Below, one piece after another: positions 8,337-17,253 of a stretch of DNA of 64,000 nt. Origin of the DNA: Flagellimonas lutimaris (lineage in GTDB: Bacteria > Bacteroidota > Bacteroidia > Flavobacteriales > Flavobacteriaceae); NCBI RefSeq assembly GCF_003581615.1, contig NZ_QXFH01000074.1:63256-127255 (forward strand). Direction: 5' to 3'. Below the pieces are notes generated by a model. The model was not told where the DNA came from. It worked only from the letters and a program-made list of their open reading frames with translations, and did not search any database. The translations under genes were made by a program, and so were the position numbers. Each line of letters starts with the position of its first letter. Position 1 is the stretch's first letter.

Positions 8337-9503
8337 CTATAATTTGGAATACTTGATCATGTACAAATATCGGATGGCCAGGGTCAAAAGTAGTGGAATA
8401 AGCACAGGAGAAAAAATCTGAACCTTAATTATCCAAAGCAAAAACATGATTGCAATCAACCCTAGGGCAGACCATAAATATTTTGGTGCCCATAATGGTA
8501 CTCTATCTTGAAATACAAAAGCAAAGGCAGCTATCGTGTTTATAGGAAATGCCCATAAAATATTATAGTTGTATGGGGTAGAGGTGTGGTCGGCCGCTAC
8601 CCAAAGTAGAAATAAAAAAGTTCCTGCCAACCCTGTTATAAACAATAGCGAAAAATCCAGCCAGCGACTACGCGCTTTGTGTTTATAGTCAAAATATGTG
8701 ATAATGGCTGTAAAAGCCAAGAGCATCAAAAACCAAAACAAAGGGGATAGCGGAAAAAAACTTTTTTGAGAGTGTTCGCTGTAGTCCAAAATGGTTCTTT
8801 CCCTTTTTACCAATGGTTTTCCGTTCAAAGTTGTATATCGTAGTTGCTCCATGGTATAGTAAGGTAAAAACATATGCTCCTGTACGGTAGCCTTTCTATC
8901 CACCGGTGATCCAAAAGCTAGGTCAATCCCAAACATGGACCATGTGTTTACATCCATAAATTGACGTACCAATTGGCGGAACGTATATTGTTTTTCGATA
9001 TGGGAGTCTTTAAAAACTATGGCGTCACCAAATTGTTCTAATAAAATATCACCTGTAATGCTGGAGCAATTGTTCAATAAAGGGTCGTACAGGTAATCTC
9101 GATTTTGAGGTAAATAGTTTTCCTCAAAAAATGCAAGGAGTTGGTTGCGTTGGTTAAAGCTGAGGTCTAAAATTTGTTCTTTAACCCATCTTTTTTCCAG
9201 TTCGTATTCGTACAAAAACGCCTCAAAGCTTCTACGGGAAAGGGAATAGATCATTTTTCCCTTGGTAAAATTCAAGTAGAAATTAGGTCGATTGAAATCA
9301 AATGTGCCATAATTGTAAACTACATCAATGCCCAAAGCAGAATCCTGTACCCGGAAGGCAGTATGTCCGAAGGCGGAGTATAGTTCATCACCTGTCGCGC
9401 AAGTGAGCAAGCTTACTTTTGAACTTTCTGTGAGTTGTGGAGCTTGGGAGAAAAGAAAGTTCCCGATGATGAAAAAAAATAAAAGATGGAGCTTTTGTCT
9501 CAT
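8337..9503 (-). CDS. lnb: Lnb-type lipoprotein N-acyltransferase (DUF4105)
   Basis: 388 residues. A signal peptide or first membrane segment (residues 1-20) is followed by a periplasmic DUF4105 domain and a C-terminal membrane part with about five helices (255-388). Candidate catalytic residues are His47 in AFGHTAFRV and Cys146 in DPLLNNCSSITGD, both in the domain's conserved motifs. This family was shown in Bacteroides to N-acylate diacyl lipoproteins, replacing Lnt. The many lipoproteins in this window would be its substrates. The membrane motif DHTSTPYNYNILWAFP is also conserved in the family. It is transcribed away from pssA across a 101-bp gap. Confidence 0.88.
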   Translation of the reverse strand: MRQKLHLLFFFIIGNFLFSQAPQLTESSKVSLLTCATGDELYSAFGHTAFRVQDSALGIDVVYNYGTFDFNRPNFYLNFTKGKMIYSLSRRSFEAFLYEYELEKRWVKEQILDLSFNQRNQLLAFFEENYLPQNRDYLYDPLLNNCSSITGDILLEQFGDAIVFKDSHIEKQYTFRQLVRQFMDVNTWSMFGIDLAFGSPVDRKATVQEHMFLPYYTMEQLRYTTLNGKPLVKRERTILDYSEHSQKSFFPLSPLFWFLMLLAFTAIITYFDYKHKARSRWLDFSLLFITGLAGTFLFLLWVAADHTSTPYNYNILWAFPINTIAAFAFVFQDRVPLWAPKYLWSALGLIAIMFLLWIIKVQIFSPVLIPLLLTLAIRYLYMIKYSKL

Positions 9504-9604
9504 TCTGATTTTTATCAGAGCAAATATCAGAATAAAAACGGCTCAGTCGACCAAGGGTAACCAACAGTTTATTTTTTCCCTTATTTTTACGAAAATCTTA
9601 TTCC

Positions 9605-10330
9605 ATGAAGTCCTATATTCCCAACTTTTTAACCTTGCTGAATGTATTAAGCGGCTGTATTGCTACGGTATTTGCGGTATTGAATCATTTAGAGTGGGCA
9701 GCACTTTTTGTGTTTATCGGGATTTTCTTTGATTTTTTTGATGGTTTGGCGGCACGTGTTTTAAATGTGCAAAGCGAGATTGGAATACAATTGGATTCCT
9801 TGGCCGATGTAATTACCAGTGGTCTTGTGCCGGGTGTAGTCATGTTTCAGTTATTGAGCATGGCGGAACGGGGCGGATGGAACCTTGGTTTTATTGGTCA
9901 CGATGCGGAACTCACCTTGTTGCCTTTTGTTGGCTTCGCGATTACGTTGGCTTCCGCCTACCGATTGGCCAAGTTTAATGTGGACGAGGATCAGGTATCG
10001 TCTTTTGTTGGGCTGCCTACACCGGCAAATGCTCTTTTGATTCTATCGTTGCCTATGATTCTTCTGTACCATAACAACGAAGTTCTGAACAACATTATCC
10101 TAAACCCTTGGTTTTTGGTAATTCTGACCGTTTTGAGTTCGTATTTGTTGAATTCTCCCATTAAACTATTTGCTTTAAAGTTTAAAAACTGGAGTTTTAA
10201 GGATAACGGGATTCGCTACCTGTTTATCATCGGGAGTTTGGTATTGCTGTTAACGTTACGCTTTTTGGCGATACCTGTGATAATATTGTTTTATATTTTG
10301 GCTTCTTTATTAGTGCCTTCGGAAAAGTAG
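9605..10330 (+). CDS. pssA: CDP-diacylglycerol--serine O-phosphatidyltransferase
   Basis: 241 residues, a polytopic membrane enzyme making phosphatidylserine (then phosphatidylethanolamine) from CDP-DAG and serine. The CDP-alcohol phosphotransferase motif DGxxARx8GxxxDxxxD is complete (starting DGLAAR at about residue 45 and ending SLAD). It belongs to the PssA subclass II found in Bacteroidota. It is encoded alone, divergent from lnb and tail to tail with lptB with a 2-nt gap and no room for a terminator. Confidence 0.95.
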   Translation: MKSYIPNFLTLLNVLSGCIATVFAVLNHLEWAALFVFIGIFFDFFDGLAARVLNVQSEIGIQLDSLADVITSGLVPGVVMFQLLSMAERGGWNLGFIGHDAELTLLPFVGFAITLASAYRLAKFNVDEDQVSSFVGLPTPANALLILSLPMILLYHNNEVLNNIILNPWFLVILTVLSSYLLNSPIKLFALKFKNWSFKDNGIRYLFIIGSLVLLLTLRFLAIPVIILFYILASLLVPSEK

Positions 10331-10332
10331 AT

Positions 10333-11073
10333 TTAGAAATCCAATTTCTTTTTTCGTAGCTCAAAGTTTTGTCCCAAGTACACTTTTCTTACCATTTCAT
10401 CCACGGCAAGTTCTTCGGGAACACCAGCTTTTAAGATGCCACCTTCGAACATTAAGTAAGAGCGTTCGGTAATGGCCAGAGTTTCCTGAACGTTGTGGTC
10501 GGTAATCAAAATACCGATGTTTTTGTTTTTCAACTGGGCAACAATTCTCTGAATATCCTCAACGGCAACGGGGTCTACCCCAGCAAAGGGTTCATCGAGC
10601 AAAATAAATTTAGGGTCGGTAGCCAATGCCCGTGCAATCTCGGTACGCCGACGTTCACCACCGGAGAGTAAGTCTCCTCGGTTTTTACGGATATGTCCCA
10701 AGCCAAATTCATCGATTAGGGACTCCATTTTCATATGTTGCTCTTTTTTGCTCAAGTTGGTGAGCTGCAACACGCTGAGAATATTTTTTTCAATACTAAG
10801 TTTTCGGAAAACCGAAGCTTCTTGTGCCAAATAGCCAATACCGTTTTGTGCCCTTTTGTACATGGGGAAGCTGGTGATGTTCATGTCATCCAGATAAATA
10901 TTCCCGCCATTGGGTTTTATCAAACCAACAATCATGTAGAAAGATGTGGTTTTTCCAGCTCCATTGGGGCCTAACAGCCCAACAATTTCACCTTGGTTTA
11001 CCTCTAGGGATATGCCTTTAACAACTTTTCGGCCACGGTAGGCCTTCATTATATTTTCTGCGCGTAGCTTCAT
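10333..11073 (-). CDS. lptB: LPS export ABC transporter ATP-binding protein
   Basis: 246 residues. It is the cytoplasmic ATPase of the LptB2FG complex that extracts lipopolysaccharide from the inner membrane. Walker A is GPNGAGKTT, the signature is [16 protein letters not shown] and Walker B is [13 protein letters not shown]. The GVDP form and the C-terminal extension after the H-loop (LITDHNV) are typical of LptB. It is last in a minus-strand group kdsD-tatC-AhpD-like-lptB, which couples Kdo synthesis with LPS transport. An OstA-like (LptA-related) gene is at 33.6-35.3 kb. Confidence 0.96.
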   Translation of the reverse strand: MKLRAENIMKAYRGRKVVKGISLEVNQGEIVGLLGPNGAGKTTSFYMIVGLIKPNGGNIYLDDMNITSFPMYKRAQNGIGYLAQEASVFRKLSIEKNILSVLQLTNLSKKEQHMKMESLIDEFGLGHIRKNRGDLLSGGERRRTEIARALATDPKFILLDEPFAGVDPVAVEDIQRIVAQLKNKNIGILITDHNVQETLAITERSYLMFEGGILKAGVPEELAVDEMVRKVYLGQNFELRKKKLDF

Positions 11074-11130
11074 AGGAATTTGCCAAAACTAAACATATTC
11101 TTTTTCTGAGGTATAGTCTTTTGGTTTTTT

Positions 11131-11481
11131 TTAAGCTTCACTTTCCTCCAAATCTTCCCAATACTCGTATGCACGTCGCAAATGAGGAATTACAATGGTT
11201 CCGCCCACTAAAGTGGCAATACCAAGTGTTTCCATAACCTCTTCTTTGTTGGCACCGGCTTCCTTCGAGCTTTCTAAATGGTATTTTACACAATCGTCGC
11301 AACGAAGTACCGCAGAGGCAACCAATCCTAAAAGTTCCTTGGTCTTCACGTCCAATGCACCTTCCATAAAGGCATTGGTGTCCAAATTAAAAATACGTTT
11401 TATGAGCTTGTTGTTTTCCGCTAGGAGCTTATCGTTCATCTTGGCACGATAGGCATTGAACTCTTCTACTTTATTTGGCAT
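11131..11481 (-). CDS. Carboxymuconolactone decarboxylase / AhpD-like protein
   Basis: 116 residues from ATG at 11481. An upstream ATG at 11520 would add 13 mostly Lys/Glu residues encoded within the tatC 3' end, so I prefer the inner start, which overlaps tatC by 11 nt. The motif CDDCVKYH (Cys61, Cys64, His68) is the redox-active CxxC...H of AhpD-like proteins. These are thiol peroxidase partners or alkylhydroperoxidases rather than true decarboxylases. The conserved position between tatC and lptB suggests co-transcription, not necessarily a shared pathway. Substrate unknown. Confidence 0.88.
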   Translation of the reverse strand: MPNKVEEFNAYRAKMNDKLLAENNKLIKRIFNLDTNAFMEGALDVKTKELLGLVASAVLRCDDCVKYHLESSKEAGANKEEVMETLGIATLVGGTIVIPHLRRAYEYWEDLEESEA

Positions 11482-12313
11482 TGTTTCTTGCTTTCTCTTT
11501 TCTTTCTTCTTTTTTGACAACCATTCTGGAGATAAAAATGCTTACCTGATAAAGAATAAGCACTGGTATACATACAATAATTTGACTAGTTATATCCGGA
11601 GGTGTAATGATGGCGGATAGTATCAAAATAATTACCAAGGCTATTTTTCTGTATTTCTTCAGGATTTCGGGAGTTACCAATCCAACCTTGGTCAAGAAGA
11701 AAATAACAATGGGCAATTCAAACATAATCCCACAGGCGATAACGGATGCCCTTACGGTTCCAATATATGAACCAAGATCAATTTCGTTCAATACCTCTTT
11801 ACTGACTTGGTATGACCCCAGAAAGTTGATGGATAATGGAGCCACAATGTAATACCCAAACAGTACCCCAAGAAAGAACAATCCTGAGGCCGTAATGATG
11901 AACCCCTTAGAATGTTTTCTTTCGTTCTCGTAAAGCCCGGGGCTGATGAATTTCCATAATTCATACAAAATATAAGGGAAGCCAAGAATAACTCCTGCCC
12001 AGATGGAGGTCCAGATGTGTGCGGAGAACTGTCCGGCCATCAATCTACTCTGAATGGTAAACGGAATTGTGTCACCACAGAATTCGGAGTCTATCCCGAA
12101 GAACTTGCCAATGTTACAGAAAAACTGATAGGTCGGGAAGTCCATGTTCTTTGGACCGAACAATATTGTATCAAAAATAAAGCCCCTGAATACAAAGGCC
12201 ATACAGGCAATAATAACAACCGCTAAGGTGGAACGCACCAAGTGCCAACGTAATTCTTCCAAATGGTCCAAAAAGGACATTTCATCTGGGCTTTTTCTTT
12301 CTTTTTTAGCCAT
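11471..12313 (-). CDS. tatC: Sec-independent (twin-arginine) translocase subunit TatC
   Basis: 280 residues with six predicted membrane helices. The cytoplasmic N-terminal motif MSFLDHLEELRWHLVRS carries the conserved glutamates that bind the RR signal peptide. It works with TatA/B, which are not in this window. The start codon overlaps the kdsD stop by one base (TAATG), pointing to translational coupling. The lysine/arginine-rich C-terminus (KKEERKEKARNN) overlaps the start region of the AhpD-like gene. Confidence 0.97.
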   Translation of the reverse strand: MAKKERKSPDEMSFLDHLEELRWHLVRSTLAVVIIACMAFVFRGFIFDTILFGPKNMDFPTYQFFCNIGKFFGIDSEFCGDTIPFTIQSRLMAGQFSAHIWTSIWAGVILGFPYILYELWKFISPGLYENERKHSKGFIITASGLFFLGVLFGYYIVAPLSINFLGSYQVSKEVLNEIDLGSYIGTVRASVIACGIMFELPIVIFFLTKVGLVTPEILKKYRKIALVIILILSAIITPPDITSQIIVCIPVLILYQVSIFISRMVVKKEERKEKARNNAK

Positions 12314-13278
12314 TATAGGATTCCCTCGTTTATAAGGTTATGGATATGGACCACTCCAGCATAGGTATCGCCATCAAATGCCAATAATTGGGATATGCTC
12401 TTTTCTTGCAATAGTTTTAAGGCCTTGATTGCCAATGTGTCCACGTCTATTGCCTTGGGGTTGGAGGTCATGATGTCCCTTGCGGTCAGTCCACTAATAT
12501 TATCATATTTGCTCAACATTCTTCGAACGTCACCATCAGTAACAATTCCGACTACTTTTTCTTTATCCATTACTGCGGTAACGCCCAGCATTTTTTCGGA
12601 TATTTCTATGATTACGTCTTTTACTTTGGCATTGATATCTACTTGTGGTTTTTGGTTGTTCACCACAATATCGGCAACACGCAAGTATAATTTTTTCCCC
12701 AAAGCTCCACCTGGATGGTATTTGGCAAAATCGGAACTGCTGAATCCTTTCAGTTCCAATAAGCATATGGCGAGTGCATCTCCCATAGCCATTTGGGCCG
12801 AAGTACTTGTCGTGGGTGCTAAATTGTTTGGGCAAGCCTCTTTTTCTACGTAAGTGTTAAGTGCAAAATCCGCCTGTTTTGCCAATACGGATTCCATATT
12901 GCCCGTAATACCGATAAGCTTGTGGTTCGCAATTTTAATTAGGGGAAGCAAAGCTTTGATTTCCGGGGTATTTCCGCTTTTGGACAAGCAGATGACCACA
13001 TCATTCTGTTGGATGGTCCCCAAATCTCCATGAATGGCATCCGCAGCATGCATGAATATGGCCGGGGTTCCCGTAGAATTCAATGTTGCCACAATTTTAG
13101 AAGCAATTATGGCGCTTTTGCCCACGCCCGAAACAATAACCCTTCCGTCGGATTCTAAAATACACTGCACAGCGTGCGCAAATTGGTCATCTAACAGACC
13201 AATTAAATTAGCTATGGCCTTGCTTTCTATTTCAAGGGTCCTTTTTGCTATGGATAAAATTGACTTAGTGTCGTTCAA
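12313..13278 (-). CDS. kdsD: Arabinose-5-phosphate isomerase (KpsF/GutQ family)
   Basis: 321 residues. An N-terminal SIS sugar-isomerase domain (about 35-170, with SGVGKSAIIASKI and CLSKSGNTPEIK) is followed by two CBS domains (about 205-320). It converts D-ribulose 5-phosphate to D-arabinose 5-phosphate, the first step of Kdo synthesis for lipopolysaccharide. It heads the operon with tatC, the AhpD-like gene and lptB, and diverges from recQ across 184 bp. KdsD and GutQ cannot be told apart by sequence alone, but LPS context favours KdsD. Confidence 0.93.
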   Translation of the reverse strand: MNDTKSILSIAKRTLEIESKAIANLIGLLDDQFAHAVQCILESDGRVIVSGVGKSAIIASKIVATLNSTGTPAIFMHAADAIHGDLGTIQQNDVVICLSKSGNTPEIKALLPLIKIANHKLIGITGNMESVLAKQADFALNTYVEKEACPNNLAPTTSTSAQMAMGDALAICLLELKGFSSSDFAKYHPGGALGKKLYLRVADIVVNNQKPQVDINAKVKDVIIEISEKMLGVTAVMDKEKVVGIVTDGDVRRMLSKYDNISGLTARDIMTSNPKAIDVDTLAIKALKLLQEKSISQLLAFDGDTYAGVVHIHNLINEGIL

Positions 13279-13462
13279 AGTAATTAACCGATTAACTGAT
13301 TGTATTCCTAAAAGAATGTCTTATATTTAAGATTACAAAACTAATCAAACTATCTTTTACAGACTATTATGGAAGTGAGAATAGATTCTTCTGTAATTGA
13401 ATGGTTAAAATAACAGCTTCAACTGCCTTTTAGGTTGCTTGTAATAAATTGAAAATGCGGAA

Positions 13463-15664
13463 ATGAGCCTAACAAACACCGATTTGCATTCCTCGCTCAA
13501 AAAATATTTTGGTTTCTCAAAGTTTAAAGGATTGCAGGAAGATGTAATCCAGAATATTCTTAGTGGCAATGACACTTTTGTGATTATGCCCACGGGAGGT
13601 GGGAAATCCCTTTGCTATCAATTGCCCGCACTTATGAAAGAAGGAACAGCGATTGTTGTCTCTCCTTTGATTGCTTTGATGAAAAACCAAGTTGATGCCA
13701 TACGGGGAATATCCGAGCAACACGGTATTGCTCATGTATTGAACTCTTCCTTGACCAAAACAGAGGTAAAGCAGGTTAAAGAGGATATTACCAATGGAGT
13801 AACCAAATTACTATATGTGGCACCGGAATCTTTAACAAAGGAGGAAAATGTAGATTTTCTTAGAAATGTAGAACTTTCCTTTGTTGCAGTGGATGAGGCC
13901 CATTGTATCTCGGAATGGGGGCACGATTTTAGACCGGAATACAGAAACCTTCGGGGAATTATTGATAGGTTGGGCGATAATATTCCAATTATTGGCCTTA
14001 CCGCTACGGCCACACCCAAGGTTCAGGAGGATATTATCAAAAACTTGGGAATGACTGATGCCAAAGTATTCAAGGCATCGTTTAACCGACCCAATTTGTT
14101 CTACGAAGTACGTCCAAAAACCAAAAATGTGGATGCCGACATTATCCGTTTTGTAAAACAAAACCAAGGTAAATCAGGGATTATATATTGCTTAAGTAGA
14201 AAAAGAGTAGAGGAATTGGCCCAAGTGCTCCAGGTAAATGGGGTGAGTGCTGTTCCTTATCATGCAGGATTTGATGCCAAGACCCGTTCCAAATACCAAG
14301 ACATGTTCTTGATGGAGGAGGTAGACGTGGTTGTGGCAACCATCGCTTTTGGAATGGGTATCGATAAACCCGATGTTCGATTCGTAATTCATCACGATAT
14401 TCCAAAAAGTATTGAAAGTTACTACCAAGAAACCGGTCGTGCCGGGAGAGATGGAGGTGAGGGGCATTGTTTAGCCTATTACGCTTATAAGGATGTTGAA
14501 AAGTTAGAAAAATTCATGTCCGGTAAACCTGTTGCAGAGCAAGAAATTGGAAATGCTTTATTACAGGAAATCGTAGCCTATGCAGAAACATCCATGTCAC
14601 GGAGAAAATTCATACTGCATTATTTTGGTGAGGATTTCGATGAGGTAAATGGAGAGGGGGCTGATATGGACGATAATGCCAGAAACCCCAAGCCCAAAGT
14701 AGAGGCCCAAGAAGATGTGGTAAAACTTTTGAGTGTGGTCATGGATACCAAAGAAAAATTCAAAACCAAAGAAATTGTCAAGGTTTTGGTGGGTAAGACC
14801 AATGCTATGATAACTTCCCATAAAACAGATGAAAAAAGCTTTTTTGGAATAGGGAAGGATAAAGACAAAGAATTTTGGATGGCCTTGACAAGACAGGTGT
14901 TGGTTGCTGGTCTACTTAAAAAAGAAATTGAGCGATACGGTATATTACATTTGACCGAATCAGGTAAAAAATACCTAGAAAGTCCTAAGTCTTTTATGAT
15001 GACGAAGGACCATGTTTATTCTAAGGATGATACCGGTAATATTGTTACGCCTGAAAAATCAGGCGGGGCTGTTGCAGACGAACAATTGTTGAAGTTACTT
15101 CGGGATCTTCGAAAAAAAGAGGCGCAAAAAAGGGAGGTGCCTCCTTTTGTGGTCTTTCAAGACCCGTCTTTGGAAGACATGTCTCTTAAATATCCTATTA
15201 CCATGCAAGAGCTTATCAACATTCAAGGTGTTGGTGAGGGTAAGGCAAAAAAGTACGGAAAACCGTTTGTGGAGCTTATTTCCAAATATGTGGAGGAAAA
15301 CGATATTGTTAGACCGGATGACCTTGTGGTTAAAAGTACAGGAGCCAATTCTGGTTTAAAACTATATGTGATTCAAAGTGTGGACAGAAAATTGGCTTTG
15401 GATGATATTGCCTCTGCCAAAGGGTTGGAGTTGAACGATTTGATCAAAGAGATGGAGCAAATCGTCTTCAGTGGTACAAAGTTGAATATTGGTTATTGGA
15501 TTGATGAGATATTGGATGAGGACCAACAAGAAGAAATCCACGACTACTTTTTGGAAGCGGATTCCGATTCTATTTCTGCTGCAATTGACGAGTTTGAGGG
15601 GGACTACGAGGATGAAGAACTTCGCCTGTACCGCTTAAAATTTATAAGTGAAGTGGCGAATTAA
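13463..15664 (+). CDS. recQ: ATP-dependent DNA helicase RecQ
   Basis: 733 residues, a 3'-5' helicase of recombination and replication-fork repair. Walker A is GGGKS at 45-49 and the DEAH box is at 144-147, followed by the RecQ aromatic-rich loop (CISEWGHDFRPEY). Helicase motif VI is QETGRAGRDG. The RecQ C-terminal region follows, but its zinc-binding cysteines are missing: the segment reads SMSRRKFILHYFGEDF and continues with no Cys. Winged-helix and HRDC-like regions follow, then an acidic tail. Its end overlaps a convergent small gene by 4 nt. Confidence 0.97.
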   Translation: MSLTNTDLHSSLKKYFGFSKFKGLQEDVIQNILSGNDTFVIMPTGGGKSLCYQLPALMKEGTAIVVSPLIALMKNQVDAIRGISEQHGIAHVLNSSLTKTEVKQVKEDITNGVTKLLYVAPESLTKEENVDFLRNVELSFVAVDEAHCISEWGHDFRPEYRNLRGIIDRLGDNIPIIGLTATATPKVQEDIIKNLGMTDAKVFKASFNRPNLFYEVRPKTKNVDADIIRFVKQNQGKSGIIYCLSRKRVEELAQVLQVNGVSAVPYHAGFDAKTRSKYQDMFLMEEVDVVVATIAFGMGIDKPDVRFVIHHDIPKSIESYYQETGRAGRDGGEGHCLAYYAYKDVEKLEKFMSGKPVAEQEIGNALLQEIVAYAETSMSRRKFILHYFGEDFDEVNGEGADMDDNARNPKPKVEAQEDVVKLLSVVMDTKEKFKTKEIVKVLVGKTNAMITSHKTDEKSFFGIGKDKDKEFWMALTRQVLVAGLLKKEIERYGILHLTESGKKYLESPKSFMMTKDHVYSKDDTGNIVTPEKSGGAVADEQLLKLLRDLRKKEAQKREVPPFVVFQDPSLEDMSLKYPITMQELINIQGVGEGKAKKYGKPFVELISKYVEENDIVRPDDLVVKSTGANSGLKLYVIQSVDRKLALDDIASAKGLELNDLIKEMEQIVFSGTKLNIGYWIDEILDEDQQEEIHDYFLEADSDSISAAIDEFEGDYEDEELRLYRLKFISEVAN

Positions 15665-15972
15665 AATTCGCCACTCAATTCTCCTGTTGTAATCATAGCC
15701 ACTATAAATCCAAAATAAAGGATAAATAACACCAAAAAAACTAAAGACAGGCCCAATCCTATATAGGATAATATTTTGCCGGTCTTCACATTGCTATAAT
15801 CTGTATAATTTTCTGGATTTTGTTGGTACAGTTGGCTAGCTGTCTTTGCCTTCACCAATCCAATGATACTAAATATGACACCAAATGGACCACAGCAAAA
15901 TAAGGTGCCGACAACGGAGAGTATCCCCATTGTCAACACGGTGCTTGCCCCAGGTAAGGGTTGTTGGCTCAT
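15661..15972 (-). CDS. CCC-motif small membrane protein (copy 1)
   Basis: 103 residues, two hydrophobic segments (about 10-40 and 70-98) around a conserved loop (NPENYTDYSNVKTGKILSYI). A Cys pair CCGPFGVIF lies in the first segment, where the family usually has CCC. It is paralogous to the next gene. Family function is unknown. It probably sits in the inner membrane. It is last in a three-gene minus-strand group with a second copy and a DUF2752 gene, and its stop overlaps the recQ stop tail to tail. Confidence 0.85.
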   Translation of the reverse strand: MSQQPLPGASTVLTMGILSVVGTLFCCGPFGVIFSIIGLVKAKTASQLYQQNPENYTDYSNVKTGKILSYIGLGLSLVFLVLFILYFGFIVAMITTGELSGEF

Positions 15973-15981
15973 AATATTTTT

Positions 15982-16305
15982 TTATTGATATTGTTCCATC
16001 ATTTCATTGACTTTTTCCATATAGCCTTCCCAGCCTCCCATTTGATTGATGGACCAGAATGTATATAGTAAATAAAGGGCTCCAATGACCATACCTATGA
16101 TGGCTAATATTCTCACAGTCTTTAATGTGCTGTAGTTTTTATACAAATCTGGATTTTCTGCATACGTTTTTTCATCTTTTTTTACCAAAAAGAAGGCGAT
16201 TCCACCTAGAATAAGACCAGGTGCCCCTCCAAAACAACAGCAGAGAAATGATAAAATTGCCAGTATCATGGCGATAGTTACATTAGGAAGATTTTTTTGT
16301 TCCAT
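15982..16305 (-). CDS. CCC-motif small membrane protein (copy 2)
   Basis: 107 residues. It has the same architecture as the neighbouring copy: a first membrane segment with the triple cysteine FLCCCFGGAPGL, a soluble loop NPDLYKNYSTLKTVRILAII, and a second membrane segment. A short acidic tail follows (MEKVNEMMEQYQ). The two copies share the NPxxYxxYSxxKTxxIL signature, so they arose by duplication. Function unknown. The adjacent DUF2752 protein is also a small Cys-containing membrane protein. Confidence 0.87.
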   Translation of the reverse strand: MEQKNLPNVTIAMILAILSFLCCCFGGAPGLILGGIAFFLVKKDEKTYAENPDLYKNYSTLKTVRILAIIGMVIGALYLLYTFWSINQMGGWEGYMEKVNEMMEQYQ

Positions 16306-16317
16306 GGTTAAAAATGT

Positions 16318-16626
16318 TTAGTGTATAAATTTGAATATATAATTTATTAAAATTAACGCTACAGAGGCTATGCCCAAACCGGTAATCAAACGGTTATCAA
16401 CTTTTAAATTGAATATTTTGTTGCCAATGATCAAAGCAAAAAGCGGTAATATGGTATAAATGGCCGGATACATTTGAAACGCGGCCAAGAATTGACCATG
16501 TAACAATAAGTCAACCGAGCGTTGCATGCCACACCCTGGACAATCCACTCCAAGGAGTTGTTTGTTGAGGCAGGGTAACATGTAGCCCTCTAAACTAATC
16601 GCGTATATGGCTGGTAATAGGTTCAT
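16318..16626 (-). CDS. DUF2752 small membrane protein
   Basis: 102 residues. The conserved motif CLNKQLLGVDCPGCGMQRS (CPxCGxTRS-like) near the N-terminus marks DUF2752. Two to three membrane helices follow. The real start may be the Met at residue 16 (MLPCLNKQ); the first Met gives an extra hydrophobic stretch, so the N-terminus is uncertain. It is first in the group with two CCC-motif proteins, and the three share closely spaced cysteines at membrane edges. Function unknown. Confidence 0.85.
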   Translation of the reverse strand: MNLLPAIYAISLEGYMLPCLNKQLLGVDCPGCGMQRSVDLLLHGQFLAAFQMYPAIYTILPLFALIIGNKIFNLKVDNRLITGLGIASVALILINYIFKFIH

Positions 16627-16710
16627 CTTAGTCTGTAGTAGCCGAAAAATACTATTATTTTTGTATTAAGGTTTAATTTTTCGCATCATTTTTTAGGACA
16701 GAAATTAATT

Positions 16711-17253
16711 ATGGGCAAATTTTCGATTGGGGATAAGGCTGAGGTACTGGATGAGGCAATATCAGGAATCATACAAAAAGTGGATGGTGATTGTGTGACC
16801 TTGATGACAGATGATGGTTTTCCCATGAGTTATTCTGCCAATGATCTTGTACGGATTGAAGGAGATATTTCCGTCACCAATTTTGAGGTGGCCCAAGTAA
16901 AAAAAGAAAAGGAACTACCAAAGAAAAGAAAAGCCCCTGCCGTAAAACCAAAGGAACGTAATACACCCAAAATGGAGGTTGACCTTCATATTCATCAATT
17001 GGTGAAATCGAGTAAGGGAATGAGTAATTACGACATACTCAATATTCAATTGGAGACAGCAAAAAGGCAGTTGGATTTTGCCATAAGCAAACGTATTCAA
17101 AAAGTAGTGTTTATCCACGGAGTGGGTGAGGGCATCTTAAAAGAAGAGCTGCACTATTTGTTTAAAAGGTACGATAATGTAAAATTCTACGATGCCGATT
17201 ACCAAAAATACGGTCTAGGAGCTACCGAGGTGTATATTTATCAGAACAGTTAG
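16711..17253 (+). CDS. Smr-domain protein (DUF2027/Smr)
   Basis: 180 residues. An N-terminal beta-barrel-like segment (about 1-55, MGKFSIGDKAEVLDEAISG) is joined by a Lys/Pro linker to a Smr domain. The Smr part carries VDLHIHQL (usual LDLHG position) and HGVGEGILKEELH, matching the HGxGxGxL motif of MutS2-type Smr domains. Smr domains bind or nick nucleic acids, including stalled-ribosome mRNA. It is a stand-alone protein without MutS2 ATPase, and its own plus-strand unit. Its 3' end overlaps the next, convergent gene by 4 nt. Confidence 0.88.
   Translation: MGKFSIGDKAEVLDEAISGIIQKVDGDCVTLMTDDGFPMSYSANDLVRIEGDISVTNFEVAQVKKEKELPKKRKAPAVKPKERNTPKMEVDLHIHQLVKSSKGMSNYDILNIQLETAKRQLDFAISKRIQKVVFIHGVGEGILKEELHYLFKRYDNVKFYDADYQKYGLGATEVYIYQNS

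Noticed and set aside
13372-13416. 14-codon frame before recQ
   Set aside because: Too short to support, no spacing or family evidence.
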